From: Planctomycetota bacterium
GTDB taxonomy: Bacteria; Planctomycetota; UBA1135; GCA-002686595
Direction: 5' to 3'
Assembly: GCA_029259635.1 (NCBI GenBank)
Contig: JAJDEU010000051.1
Location: 155,697-219,696, forward strand
DNA: 64,000 nucleotides
Shown here: positions 17,858-26,780 of the stretch, one piece after another
Layout of the letters: every line of letters begins with the position of its first letter
Position numbering within the stretch: the stretch's first letter is position 1
The notes under the pieces: generated by a model
What the model saw: the letters and a program-made list of their open reading frames with translations, nothing else
Databases searched by the model: none
What the model was told of the DNA's origin: nothing
Program-made: the position numbers and the translations under genes

Positions 17858-19690
17858 GTGAGCGACCACTCTTCGAGGCTCGGTTCCGATCGCGCCGAAC
17901 GAGCACCGGGCCACATGCTGGCGCTGGTCGTGCTGTTTGTCGTTCCGTTCTTCCTGCGACTGTGGCCCATCGAGCACGGTCTTCCGGAAAACTATATTCC
18001 GGATACGCACGTCGTTCGGAACGCCTTGGGCATGGCGAAAGACAAGACGCTGTGTCCGCCGTCGGGCCAGTACTCGACCTATCCGTACCTTCTGCCCTAC
18101 ATGCTTCTGCCGGTCTATGTCGGCGAGTACGGGCTCGGCCGAGTCACCGGCGAGTGGGCGGGTGCCGGTGAATTCAAGCAGAGGGTGATGGAGGACCCGG
18201 CGCTTGTGCATCTGCCGGCGCGGATCCTGCTCGCGTTGCTCTCCGCGCTCACGCCACTCGTCGTCTTCAAGGGAGCACGCGCCGCGGGAATGCGGGGCGG
18301 TGCGTGGGTGGCCGCCTGGCTCGTCAGCACGGGGCTGTTGCACGTGCACTTCTCGGTTCAAGAAAGGCCCTGGGCACCCTTGGCGTTCTTCATGGCGTTG
18401 ACGGCGCTGCATGTCATTCGCTACTCGAAGAGCAAGGCTACGCGTGATCTCGTACTCGGCGGTATTGCTGCGGGACTCGCCTTTGCGACTCACCAAGCGG
18501 GTGTCCTGGCGCTCGGGTTGTGCGGGCTTGGTTGGTTGTTCGCCTTTATCGAAGGGCGCGGCATCGAGAAGCGTCGCATTTTTCTTTCCGGAGCAAGCTG
18601 TGTTGCGATCGCAGCCGTCATCGGGCTGGTGATCGGTCATCCGTACTATTTAATTCACGGCGCGCCGGTCAGCACCTCCTTCGACCAAGCCGCGGAGATC
18701 GATATTGGGATCGGCGGACAAGGGCTCATCTTCGAGCTGCGTTGGGCATCGGTCGTGCGCCTCTCGCGCGCGCTCTTCGGCTACGACCCCGCGATCGTTT
18801 TGCTCTCCGCCCTCGGCTTGTTCGGCGCGCTCGCCCGGCGCGAGACGCGCGCCGTAACCGTCTTCGTTTTGGCCTGGCTCGCGTTCTTCCTCTCGAACCA
18901 AAACGACCACGTTCGCTATCTGCTGCCGGCTGCGGTCCTGCTCGTCTACCCGGCCGGCATTGCAGCAGACCTTCTACTCAAGCGCCGTTTCGGTCTGCTG
19001 CTCCTCGCACCACTTTGTGTCCTGCCCCTCGTGCAGGCGACGCGCTTTGCCTGGGTCCTTCGCCAACCGGACTCGCGAGTGCAGGCACAGGAGGTGATCG
19101 AAGCTCTTCCGGACGACGCCGTGATCGCCATCGATCGTTATGGTCCCGAAGTTCCGATGAATCTGACGTGCTTGGTTCGGCTCGCGAAGTGGCGAAAGCT
19201 GGGTTCGCGCGAGCAGAATCGACTCGCTTTCCTCGAGGCCGGAGTGCTGCCCGCATCGGGACTCGGCCGGGATGTGATGCGCTTGAAAGATTTGTACGAT
19301 TTCTCAGACCGTCAGCGAACGTATGCACTGAAGCCGAGTGTGGTCGCCGATCTCATTGAGACGCGCGGCGAGGCGAGTGCTGCGCTCGCCGTCTCGAGTA
19401 CGGCGGAGTGCTTTCGAATCCTTGGAATCACGCACGTGCTCCTCGTTGACCGTCGCCCGCTCGATGAGATTCCGCCACCGGTAGTGGATCCCTACCCCGG
19501 ACCCGAAGAGGCTCCCAATCCTCGACCGCTCGAACTCGGAACAGCCAAAGCCATCGGGCTCTATCCCACCGTGGGTTCAGAGCGAACCGCCGAAACCCTG
19601 CTCCCGACCGACATGGATTTCCCACTCACCTCGATCTGGCAAGTCGAGCGCCCCGGTCCCTGGATGGTCTTGCACGAGCTCGAGAACTGA
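17858..19690 (+). CDS. GT-C type membrane glycosyltransferase (ArnT/PMT-like)
   Basis: A 610-residue polytopic membrane protein. Residues about 19-400 contain some ten hydrophobic helices. The first periplasmic loop carries an acidic pair after helix 1 (PENYIPDTHVVRN), which matches the Asp-containing loop of the dolichyl-phosphate-mannose/ArnT-like GT-C superfamily that uses polyprenyl-phosphate sugars. The last 200 residues are soluble and contain a domain with RYGPEVPMNLT. The sugar donor and acceptor are unknown. It starts at GTG 17858, 9 bases after rho, so it may be co-transcribed with it. It converges on the sulfatase gene, 13 bases away. Confidence 0.72.
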   Translation: MSDHSSRLGSDRAERAPGHMLALVVLFVVPFFLRLWPIEHGLPENYIPDTHVVRNALGMAKDKTLCPPSGQYSTYPYLLPYMLLPVYVGEYGLGRVTGEWAGAGEFKQRVMEDPALVHLPARILLALLSALTPLVVFKGARAAGMRGGAWVAAWLVSTGLLHVHFSVQERPWAPLAFFMALTALHVIRYSKSKATRDLVLGGIAAGLAFATHQAGVLALGLCGLGWLFAFIEGRGIEKRRIFLSGASCVAIAAVIGLVIGHPYYLIHGAPVSTSFDQAAEIDIGIGGQGLIFELRWASVVRLSRALFGYDPAIVLLSALGLFGALARRETRAVTVFVLAWLAFFLSNQNDHVRYLLPAAVLLVYPAGIAADLLLKRRFGLLLLAPLCVLPLVQATRFAWVLRQPDSRVQAQEVIEALPDDAVIAIDRYGPEVPMNLTCLVRLAKWRKLGSREQNRLAFLEAGVLPASGLGRDVMRLKDLYDFSDRQRTYALKPSVVADLIETRGEASAALAVSSTAECFRILGITHVLLVDRRPLDEIPPPVVDPYPGPEEAPNPRPLELGTAKAIGLYPTVGSERTAETLLPTDMDFPLTSIWQVERPGPWMVLHELEN

Positions 19691-19703
19691 CCCGTCTCCC
19701 GGC

Positions 19704-21815
19704 TCAGTCGTCGTGTCCCTGTAGGTAACCGAGCGCTTCGAGTTCGCGAACTTCGCTTTCGGTGAGCGCTGCGGGTTCGGAATCCGCCTGGGCCGGCTCG
19801 ACGTTACCGAAACCCGCCTCGTCCAGCCGGTCGCGGACGCGCGAGGTGTAGCGAACGAGCGCATCACGCGCCTCTTCCAATTCGCGCACGAGCTCGGGCT
19901 TCGATGCGGCGAGGTCTTCTTGTTCAGAGGGATCGAGCGCGAGGTCGAAGAGCTTGACCTCATCGCGTTGGTCGGCGTCAAAACGTGTCCAAATCAGCTT
20001 GTAGTTGTCTTGCCGAAAGCTTCCGATCGAGTCGCCATCCCAAGTCTGAAAGTCCTCCGCGAAGAGCGGCAGAAGCTCGGCGGGATTGCCGGAGACAAGC
20101 GGAAGCCAGCTGCTGCCTTGTCGCGGAAAGTCATCCTTCGCGCCCAGGAAGTCGAGGATGCCGGGCAGAAGGTCGACTTGCGACACAAGTTCGGTAATGA
20201 CTCGAGGGTGAACACCGCGGCGCTCGCGTTCGCTCTCCGGTATCCAAAGGATCAGCGGCACGCGCAGCTGTTCCTCCCACATGCGGTAGCCGTGATTCCA
20301 GTCGCCGTGATCGCGAAACTCCTCACCGTGGTCGGAGAGGATGACGATTGCGGTTTCGTCGAGGAGCTCGTGCTCGCGTAGATGATCGACCAGCACGCCG
20401 ATCTGGCGATCCTGGTAGAGAATCTCGTTGTCGTAGACATCTTCGATATAGCGGAGATCCACAGGTCCGATTTGATCGGCGGACTCGAGCAGGTGCTTGC
20501 GGCGCATGCTCGACCGGTACATGGGGCCGCGGTAGTCGCGTCCGAACGGAGACGTTGCCACCGAAGGGGGAGCGTAGGGCGTGTGGGGATCGAGCGAGTG
20601 CAGGTACAGAAAGAAGGGCTCGTCTCCGTTGGCCGCGAGCCAGGGCAGAGCGGTGGAGTTCAGTTGGCGTGACGTGGCCGGCGCCGGGCCATCGCTCGCA
20701 TTCCCGATCGCGGTGTGGTCGACAAAGCGCCCGAAGCCCTGACTGAACTGCAGGCTGGCGCCACCGACCTGTGGATTCGCAACTGCGGCCCAGGTGGAGT
20801 AGCCGTTCTTTGCGAGGGTTTCCGCCATCGTCTCGAAGGATAAAGGCAGCGGAAGCTCGAAGCCCATCCCATGCCAGCTGGGGTAGAAACCGGTCAAGAC
20901 GGTCGCTGTCGTTGGACGTGTCCAGGGCGCGACGGCGTAGAAGTTCTCGAACCGAAAACCCTCGTCGGCGAGTGCATCGATTCGCGGCGAGGTGGGATTG
21001 CGCGCGCCGTAACAGGAGAGGTGGTCCGGCCTCAGCGTGTCGATGACGTAGAGAATCAGATTGAGGCGCGGGTCCGCTTTGGCGCCCGCGCGAACCAGTC
21101 GCGGTTCGCCGATCGCAGCGGGAACGGGCCATCGTCCGAGTGTCTGCCAGGTCAGAGCTCCGGTTCCGACGAGCTCTTTCGTCACGACGACTTCGCGCTC
21201 GACCCATGGCTCTTTGCGATCGCCTTCCGCGGGGGGAGCCATGGAGAGGAAGTGTGAGTCGAGTGTGACGGGGTCGCCATCGAACGGAGTCCAGATCAGC
21301 TGGAACTCGACGTCGAAGGAGAGCTCCTCATCGACGTCGATCGATTCCGCTGGGTCGGCCCCGTCCGTTGGCTCTTCGATGAGATCGGGCAGGCCCACGG
21401 CAAAGCGAAGTTTGTCGCCGAGCTCGAGGGCGGCTTCTACATCGAGCTTGGACCCGGCTGGCAACCACAGAGCTTCGCGTCGATCACCGGACACTTGAGT
21501 GCGAACGGCGAAGCGTGCGAGCGGCGTCCCCGCCGGGCGAACCGATTGTCCTTCACTCCACAGCGGAATGAGGAGAGTGGGTGCGAGCTGCCAAAAGGTC
21601 GGGGCATTCTCTTTGGACCGCGCGATGCGGTACGCGTTGGTCAGGCTCGAAAAAGTCTCGGGCATTCGCGCGAAGTGAAGGACCGAAGCGGCCGGAAGGG
21701 GTAGCGACGTCTTCGCAGAGGAGTCCTTGGCAGCAGGTTCGGCATCGGAGCACGAGGCTCCGGCTACCAAGAGGAAGATCGCGATGCGCGAGTGATTCGA
21801 TCGAGCGAGGTTCAC
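19704..21815 (-). CDS. Sulfatase-superfamily lipoprotein with Thr at the nucleophile position
   Basis: A 703-residue exported protein with a short lipoprotein signal (lipobox AGASC). Residues about 35-245 form an uncharacterised region. From about 250 the alkaline-phosphatase/sulfatase fold begins: metal-binding ILYVIDTLRPDHLSCYG, then the active-site stretch TRPTTATVLTG, and ILSDHGEEF near 490. In formylglycine sulfatases this stretch reads C/S-x-P-x-R; here the nucleophile position is Thr and the Arg is Thr. The enzyme therefore cannot use formylglycine and may instead act as a phosphotransferase or phosphodiesterase, as in LtaS/EptA-type members. Its start overlaps the stop of the upstream LtaS-like gene by 4 bases (ATGA), so the two are translationally coupled. 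Confidence 0.82.
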   Translation of the reverse strand: MNLARSNHSRIAIFLLVAGASCSDAEPAAKDSSAKTSLPLPAASVLHFARMPETFSSLTNAYRIARSKENAPTFWQLAPTLLIPLWSEGQSVRPAGTPLARFAVRTQVSGDRREALWLPAGSKLDVEAALELGDKLRFAVGLPDLIEEPTDGADPAESIDVDEELSFDVEFQLIWTPFDGDPVTLDSHFLSMAPPAEGDRKEPWVEREVVVTKELVGTGALTWQTLGRWPVPAAIGEPRLVRAGAKADPRLNLILYVIDTLRPDHLSCYGARNPTSPRIDALADEGFRFENFYAVAPWTRPTTATVLTGFYPSWHGMGFELPLPLSFETMAETLAKNGYSTWAAVANPQVGGASLQFSQGFGRFVDHTAIGNASDGPAPATSRQLNSTALPWLAANGDEPFFLYLHSLDPHTPYAPPSVATSPFGRDYRGPMYRSSMRRKHLLESADQIGPVDLRYIEDVYDNEILYQDRQIGVLVDHLREHELLDETAIVILSDHGEEFRDHGDWNHGYRMWEEQLRVPLILWIPESERERRGVHPRVITELVSQVDLLPGILDFLGAKDDFPRQGSSWLPLVSGNPAELLPLFAEDFQTWDGDSIGSFRQDNYKLIWTRFDADQRDEVKLFDLALDPSEQEDLAASKPELVRELEEARDALVRYTSRVRDRLDEAGFGNVEPAQADSEPAALTESEVRELEALGYLQGHDD

Positions 21816-23512
21816 TGGTCTCTATCCGGCTCCGCCGTGTCCGTACTGAAGGATGTCAAAAACGAATCCGCGAAAAGCGAGAGCTCAAATGCCTGATACT
21901 CGTCGGCTGGAAAGAAGCCTTCTTGAAAGCCGGCCTTCCCAAACGACTGGAGTAGATCGGCGCGATTCGAGATCACATGCATCGGTATGTCAAAGCTGGA
22001 ATCGTAATCGGAGAGGTCGCCAATTCCCGGCGGTTGGTGGTCGCCGAGAAGGATCACGATGGAGGGGCGTTCCAGCTCGCAGACGAATCCGACCATCGTC
22101 TTCAAGCTGTAGGCGATCGTGTCGGCGTATCCCGATTCGGCATTCGGACAATTGGACAAGGCAAGCACGTCGATCGGATAGGTCTTCTCGGGAAAGCGAT
22201 TGAAGCTGTTCGGGGCGCGCACCTCGCTCCACTTTTCGAAGTAGGGCGGAATCATGCTGAAGGGTGCGTGACTGGTGACCGACACGTACTGCATGAAGAT
22301 GGGCTGAGTGCTGGGCTGGATCTCCTCTTCGAGCAGGTAAGCGAGCGCAAACTGGTCCGGCATGAACCCCCAGTGATAGGTGTGCCCGGTGTAGTCGAAG
22401 GCGTCGTTGAAGATGTCCTCTTGGAAGCCAAAAAACTTGCCTTCGGGCCATTCGGCTGTTGTTGCCGGTTGGACGTTGAGCGTGCGGTAGTTCGCGGCAT
22501 TGAAGCGATGTGGCAGAGGCTTTAAATCGCTCGCGAGTAGGCTGGCGAAGTAGTGCTTGCTTCGCACGATGCAACCGGCCAAGAACTGCGCGTGCGCGAG
22601 CGAGGAGCTTCCGCCCGAGACCGAAGACGTGGCGTAGCTACTGCAGACATAGAAGCCCGCTTGATCGAGTTGGGAGGTGAGCTCTGTCGCGAGATCGTCG
22701 AGGGCTTGACGGCGCTCTGGTTTACGAATGAGCGAGCGGCCGTAGGACTCGACGAACAAGACGAAGACGTCGGCGCCTTCCAGTCGGGCGAGGTTCGAAG
22801 GGGCGGCTTCGCGCTCTCGATGGAGCTTCGGCAGGGACTCCCGGAACTCCCGGTGTAGGCCCCACTCGAGTACCGTGACGTCCAGTTCTTGCGCGACGTC
22901 GAGGAGGACAGGCGCCTGCGTAAACCCGTTAGCGTCGAGTTGCAGAGCCAAGCTGCCCGTCACTCCCGCGGTCCCAAAGACGAGCCAGAGCTGGGCGCTC
23001 ATCCGCCTCGGTCCGGCGGTCGGAGCGAGCAAGAGCAGGTAGCTCACAAGTCGATAGATCACGACGAGGGCGAGGACTGTGGCGAGCCCGAGCCCGATGA
23101 TCCAGAGCACGCGACCTGGACCGCTCGTATGCAGAAAGGCGATGTGAACCAGGCCCGGCAACATCATCACATCGTTGTAGACGACGAGGGGTTTGCCGTA
23201 GAGGTCGGGAACGAGCGTGGAGGCGCCGCGGAAGATCGGGATAAAAGCGAGAATCGAAGTGAAGCAGATAGCGGGGATCGGGCGCGATCGAATAAGTAGC
23301 GCGAGAGCGAGCGCGAGGGCGAGCAGGAAAAACAAATCGGGGCTCGGGCGGAGCAGGGCATCGAGTGTGCTCTCGGAATCCCATGGGAAGCGAATCGAGA
23401 GAAAGAGTTGTAGTGCGGCCAGCGAGGCGAACCAGGGGAGCGCACGGGGGCCGCTCGACGGAGGTGCGGCCAGCGCTTGTCGCTCGTCTGGCTGGAGAGC
23501 TGAGCTATCCAT
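21812..23512 (-). CDS. LtaS-like membrane phosphotransferase/sulfatase-fold protein
   Basis: A 566-residue protein: about five N-terminal membrane helices (to about 190), then an extracytoplasmic catalytic domain of the alkaline phosphatase superfamily. Features matching LtaS-type glycerol-phosphate transferases are VLFVESYGRS (metal-binding Glu), the Ser-rich SGGSSSLAHAQFLAG where the Ser/Thr nucleophile sits, VTSHAPFSM and ILLGDHQPPG (metal-binding Asp-His). It probably moves a phospho-alcohol group from a lipid to an outside acceptor. ATG 23512 overlaps the previous stop by 8 bases; a TTG at 23527 is the alternative. It sits in a leftward operon with methyltransferases and a CDP-alcohol phosphatidyltransferase, which fits a lipid-head-group role. 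Confidence 0.82.
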   Translation of the reverse strand: MDSSALQPDERQALAAPPSSGPRALPWFASLAALQLFLSIRFPWDSESTLDALLRPSPDLFFLLALALALALLIRSRPIPAICFTSILAFIPIFRGASTLVPDLYGKPLVVYNDVMMLPGLVHIAFLHTSGPGRVLWIIGLGLATVLALVVIYRLVSYLLLLAPTAGPRRMSAQLWLVFGTAGVTGSLALQLDANGFTQAPVLLDVAQELDVTVLEWGLHREFRESLPKLHREREAAPSNLARLEGADVFVLFVESYGRSLIRKPERRQALDDLATELTSQLDQAGFYVCSSYATSSVSGGSSSLAHAQFLAGCIVRSKHYFASLLASDLKPLPHRFNAANYRTLNVQPATTAEWPEGKFFGFQEDIFNDAFDYTGHTYHWGFMPDQFALAYLLEEEIQPSTQPIFMQYVSVTSHAPFSMIPPYFEKWSEVRAPNSFNRFPEKTYPIDVLALSNCPNAESGYADTIAYSLKTMVGFVCELERPSIVILLGDHQPPGIGDLSDYDSSFDIPMHVISNRADLLQSFGKAGFQEGFFPADEYQAFELSLFADSFLTSFSTDTAEPDRDQ

Positions 23513-24383
23513 CAGTTGCGCTCGCAATCAGGCAGCGGTAGTTCATTTGCCCGGCGCCATACAGGCGTTCGAGACACACTCCCCCTAAGAAGGCGTCGAG
23601 CATTCTTCGCAGATCGGCGGTCGGTGCCCAGGCTCGAAGTCGTCCTAATCGGCGGGAGCTTATTCGGAGCTGCTCTTCACTGCGGTGAGGAACCTGCGTC
23701 GTCAGGTCGATCTCTTCGGTAATCGAGAGCCCGGCAGCCTCAAGAGCTTTGCAGTAGTCCGTCCGGCTGTAGATTCGTTTCGTTGCCCACAAGCGCAGGA
23801 GCTCGCGCGCGTCATCGGTGCCCGCGACGGATGAATCGATCGCCATGTCCTCGACGATGGCGATCTGTCCGCGGTCGGCGAGCGCACCTGTCAAGTGGGG
23901 GAGCGTGACGGCGAGATCGGGAGAGTGAAAGAGGGTCTCGATCGAGAGCAAGAGATCGAAGGTGCGGTCTGCGAGCGGAGAGTCGAAGCTGGAGACCTGA
24001 AAGCGAGACCGCCGGTCGAGTCCGAGGCGAGCGGCTTCGCGCTTCGCGACTTGAATCTGATAAGTGCTGAGACTGATTCCATCGAGCTCGGCCGTTGGCA
24101 CGCGTGCGCCCAACGAGAAGAGGGACGCACCGAACCCGCAGCCGACGTCGAGGACGGAGAGCGAAGGAACGGATGGTTCGGGCAGCAGTCTGTCCCACAG
24201 CCAGTCATGCAGGCCGCCGGTTCCGGCAGCGGGGCCAGCTCCGTTCGGCGGGTTGAGACGCTTGTGCATCTCGAGTCCGACCCCAGCTGCCGTTCTCGAC
24301 AGCCGGCGACGCCAGAACTGGTAGCGTGCGAGATCGTCGTACAACTGACCCAGCTCGCGTTCGCCTGCAGCTCCGAGCTTCAC
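23505..24383 (-). CDS. Class I SAM-dependent methyltransferase
   Basis: A 292-residue soluble enzyme with a Rossmann methyltransferase core. Motif I VLDVGCGFG is at 77-85, followed by a post-motif acidic position (LDGISLS), FDLLLSIETLFH as motif IV, and IAIVEDMAID as motif V. The pattern resembles small-molecule methyltransferases of the UbiE/PMT/cyclopropane-synthase-like type; the substrate is unknown. The start is GTG 24383, overlapping the TGA of the upstream methyltransferase gene (GTGA), and the end overlaps the LtaS-like gene. Tight coupling to the second methyltransferase suggests two successive methyl transfers or a heteromeric pair. Confidence 0.8.
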   Translation of the reverse strand: MKLGAAGERELGQLYDDLARYQFWRRRLSRTAAGVGLEMHKRLNPPNGAGPAAGTGGLHDWLWDRLLPEPSVPSLSVLDVGCGFGASLFSLGARVPTAELDGISLSTYQIQVAKREAARLGLDRRSRFQVSSFDSPLADRTFDLLLSIETLFHSPDLAVTLPHLTGALADRGQIAIVEDMAIDSSVAGTDDARELLRLWATKRIYSRTDYCKALEAAGLSITEEIDLTTQVPHRSEEQLRISSRRLGRLRAWAPTADLRRMLDAFLGGVCLERLYGAGQMNYRCLIASATDG

Positions 24384-25123
24384 GCGCTCTCCGCTCCTCG
24401 CTTCTTCAGGATAAAGATGAACTCGTTGACGTAGCGCATGGGAATCAGCGGCTCGGCAATCTTCTCATCCGTCGAAAGGTCGCGCGCGCGCTCCCCCGGC
24501 AACAATCGACGCAGTCGTTGTCGCGGCCACTGATCGGCGTAGACCGAGAGCACCTCCAAGCCGACGTCCTTGAAGAGCGTCTCCCACTGGTCTCGATCGA
24601 GCGCATCCTGATGTCCGGTCGTGTTCTTCTGCCTCAGAAGTTTGCACCACAGGAGCCAAGTCAATGTGGCTGAATTTCGCACCATGAAACAAAGCCGAGC
24701 GTCGGGGCGGGCGACGCGGATCATCTCTTGAAGCGCGGCGCGGCGGTCAAAGAAGCGCTCGATCGCTCCAACGCAGGTGATGTAGTCGAACTCTTCATCC
24801 TTGAAGGGCAGCCGCTCCGCATTGCCCTGATGCAAGCTCGCCTCGGGCACATATTCTTCCGCAATGTCGAGCGCAGAACGAGAGACATCGAGTCCGCTCG
24901 GCTTCAACCCCCGCATGGCCGAAGCCTTGAGCAGCAAGCCCGGACCACAGGCGACATCGAGATGCTTTGCTCCCGCACGAGCTTCGAGCAACTGCAGGAA
25001 GATCGGATAGGCAGCGAGCGGTCGCAGGTATTCGAAACCGGCCGTCTCGTAGGTGTGGTCGAACCAGGCGGTGACGTCCTGCTGCTTCGCATCCGCGCTG
25101 GTTGTCTCAGTGGAGTCCGTCAT
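24380..25123 (-). CDS. Class I SAM-dependent methyltransferase
   Basis: A 247-residue enzyme of the Methyltransf_11 type. Motif I is HLDVACGPG (54-62), then SGLDVSRSALDIAEEYV, FDYITCVGAIERF and LCFMVRNS. It shows little similarity to the next methyltransferase beyond the fold. The C-terminal part (about 175-247) is longer than the minimal domain and ends in FIFILKKRG. It lies 12 bases after the membrane methyltransferase gene and overlaps the next one by 4 bases. The substrate is unknown; a lipid head-group or pterin/flavin-like acceptor is possible from the neighbourhood. Confidence 0.8.
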   Translation of the reverse strand: MTDSTETTSADAKQQDVTAWFDHTYETAGFEYLRPLAAYPIFLQLLEARAGAKHLDVACGPGLLLKASAMRGLKPSGLDVSRSALDIAEEYVPEASLHQGNAERLPFKDEEFDYITCVGAIERFFDRRAALQEMIRVARPDARLCFMVRNSATLTWLLWCKLLRQKNTTGHQDALDRDQWETLFKDVGLEVLSVYADQWPRQRLRRLLPGERARDLSTDEKIAEPLIPMRYVNEFIFILKKRGAESA

Positions 25124-25135
25124 CTTTTTAAGCGC

Positions 25136-25789
25136 CTAGTGATGGCTGGGAAACAGTGGGACATAGCGCGGGACGCTCGCGAGATAGGCCCGGTAGTCGG
25201 TCCCCATTCGCTGAGAGAGGTGATTCTCCTCCATGAGGACGCGGCGGTGCATGTTGAGGATGTACGGGAAGAAACCCACGAAGAGAACGACGCACGGGAA
25301 CAGCAGCGCGTTCCCGATGTAGAAGGTATACATACCGACCAGGCCCGGATTGCGGGACAGCGTAAAGAGTCCCTTTGCGGAGAGCACGTCAGAGCTTTGA
25401 CTCTTACGAAGCTGCAGGACGGAGTAGAAGGTCAGAGTCCTTCCGAAGATCACGAAACTGCCGCCCAGCACTTGGACTATCGGATTCTGAAGGACCTCGA
25501 CCGGCAGCAGGTGGTCGAGGATCTCGGGAAACATCACGGCGGCGAGCGGAATGGAAAACATCGCGATGCCGAGTGCCGTCGGGAGTGTGAACTGAAGCAG
25601 CTTGGAGAGGAGCGATCGGTTGCGCGCTCGATGCAAAGCGCTCGTCGGGTCCGAAGGCGAATCCCCATCGGCTTTGAAGATGAGTTGGTAGGTCGAAGCC
25701 TCGCTCGGTATGGGAAAGACCGTGAGTTCAATCACGAGCGACAGGTAAGCCGTGATGATGAGCCAGGAAGTCGGGGACATTGCGCTCAA
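25136..25789 (-). CDS. ICMT/PEMT-like membrane methyltransferase
   Basis: A 217-residue integral membrane protein with about five hydrophobic helices. The C-terminal part has the isoprenylcysteine/phospholipid methyltransferase pattern: GLFTLSRNPGLVGMYTFYIGN (cofactor site with the SRNP motif), then RRVLMEENHLSQRMGTDYRAY with the Glu-Glu and the tyrosine typical of the family. Known members methylate phosphatidylethanolamine, prenylated cysteines or other lipid-like groups in the membrane. Here it is encoded 11 bases after the CDP-alcohol phosphatidyltransferase, so the product of that enzyme is a plausible substrate. ATG 25780 (MSPTSW) is a second possible start. Confidence 0.82.
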   Translation of the reverse strand: MSAMSPTSWLIITAYLSLVIELTVFPIPSEASTYQLIFKADGDSPSDPTSALHRARNRSLLSKLLQFTLPTALGIAMFSIPLAAVMFPEILDHLLPVEVLQNPIVQVLGGSFVIFGRTLTFYSVLQLRKSQSSDVLSAKGLFTLSRNPGLVGMYTFYIGNALLFPCVVLFVGFFPYILNMHRRVLMEENHLSQRMGTDYRAYLASVPRYVPLFPSHH

Positions 25790-25800
25790 GGACTCGGGGG

Positions 25801-26553
25801 TTAGCGAGGCGTGGAGACTTCGCGCGAGTGCCGCAGCAAGAACCCGGCGTCGCTTGAGAATGAATAGGCCAAGAGCAGGACGGCTAAGCCGCTTGCGATA
25901 CCACGCACGAGCTCTCCGAATGCGGGAAAGAGGCTCGCGAGCAGTAAGCTCTGTACGAGCGCGCAGATAATTCGGCCGCGGTTATTATTTCCCTCGCAGG
26001 GTTTCGTGTCGGTGCTCTTCAGCCCTTTTGCGCTCATCGCGAAGACGAACACGTATTTGAATGCGGGCAACAAGAGCGTCCAAGCTCCTGCGCCGGTCAG
26101 GCAGGCCGCGAAGATGGAGAGCACCAGGGTTGTGAACTGGTCGGTCTCCATGTCGAGGATGGCGCCCTCCTCGGATGCGCCGAATCTTCGCGCAACCCAG
26201 CCGTCGAAGAGATCGGAGACGACGACCACGAAAGCCAAGCTCCAGGCCGCAACATCAAATCGTCCGGTGGATAGGACGAGTGCGGAGAGAGCAAGGAGCG
26301 CGAGGAAGCGCGCGAGTGTCACCCAATCCGCGGCTTGGCGCCCTGTGCGCAATTGCTTCCAGAGAGTGAAGTACGAATAAATGAGCAACGCGAGAGCGGT
26401 CCAAGACCAGGCACTCGTGTTAGGTATTCGGTCTGTCGCTGCGGGCGAACTGACTACTATCCAGCCGACGACGGCGAGGCAGGGCAGCCAGATTGCGGCC
26501 TGGACCTGGCACCACCTTTGGCGGGCTCGTTCTTCAAAACCGGAGAGAGGCAT
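25801..26553 (-). CDS. CDP-alcohol phosphatidyltransferase family membrane protein
   Basis: A 250-residue membrane enzyme with about six helices. It carries the full family signature D-x2-DG-x2-AR-x7-G-x3-D-x3-D, reading DLFDGWVARR, then GAILDMETD, at about 114-138 from ATG 26553. Such enzymes join a CDP-activated lipid or alcohol to a second alcohol, making phospholipid head groups; the alcohol here is unknown. A TTG at 26622, with GGAG just upstream, would add 23 residues and is a real alternative start. It is the first gene of a leftward six-gene operon and is divergent from the RibD-like gene, with shared promoter space at 26.6-26.8 kb. Confidence 0.85.
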   Translation of the reverse strand: MPLSGFEERARQRWCQVQAAIWLPCLAVVGWIVVSSPAATDRIPNTSAWSWTALALLIYSYFTLWKQLRTGRQAADWVTLARFLALLALSALVLSTGRFDVAAWSLAFVVVVSDLFDGWVARRFGASEEGAILDMETDQFTTLVLSIFAACLTGAGAWTLLLPAFKYVFVFAMSAKGLKSTDTKPCEGNNNRGRIICALVQSLLLASLFPAFGELVRGIASGLAVLLLAYSFSSDAGFLLRHSREVSTPR

Positions 26554-26622
26554 GGATGGCGGTGATATGAGTGGAGTGCTCGGAGGCGTCCAGAAGGCGT
26601 ACCGGAGGGAGTCCCGATTCAA

Positions 26623-26780
26623 ACCGCTCCACTGATGAATTTACCCTATGCCGCGCGTTTCGATGGTAGATTGTTGATCGTGCCTTTTGGATCGCGGGCA
26701 GAAGACTGCCCGGTGCGAACCGAACGCTCTTCCGAGGCACCGATCCGATTCACCAGACCCATCCCCTCGATTCCCTCTCT
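26623..26780. promoter_or_regulatory. Divergent promoter region between the lipid operon and the pterin/flavin-like operon
   Basis: These 158 bases separate two outward-facing operons and must contain both promoters, which would allow joint control. I see no FMN riboswitch despite the riboflavin-type genes: the RFN core motifs are absent. A short inverted repeat, GGGCAG (26696-26701) with CTGCCC (26707-26712), is the only obvious structure. Confidence 0.4.

Noticed and set aside
26623..26780. FMN riboswitch before the RibD-like gene
   Set aside because: The conserved RFN-element blocks are absent; only a short GGGCAG/CTGCCC repeat is present.
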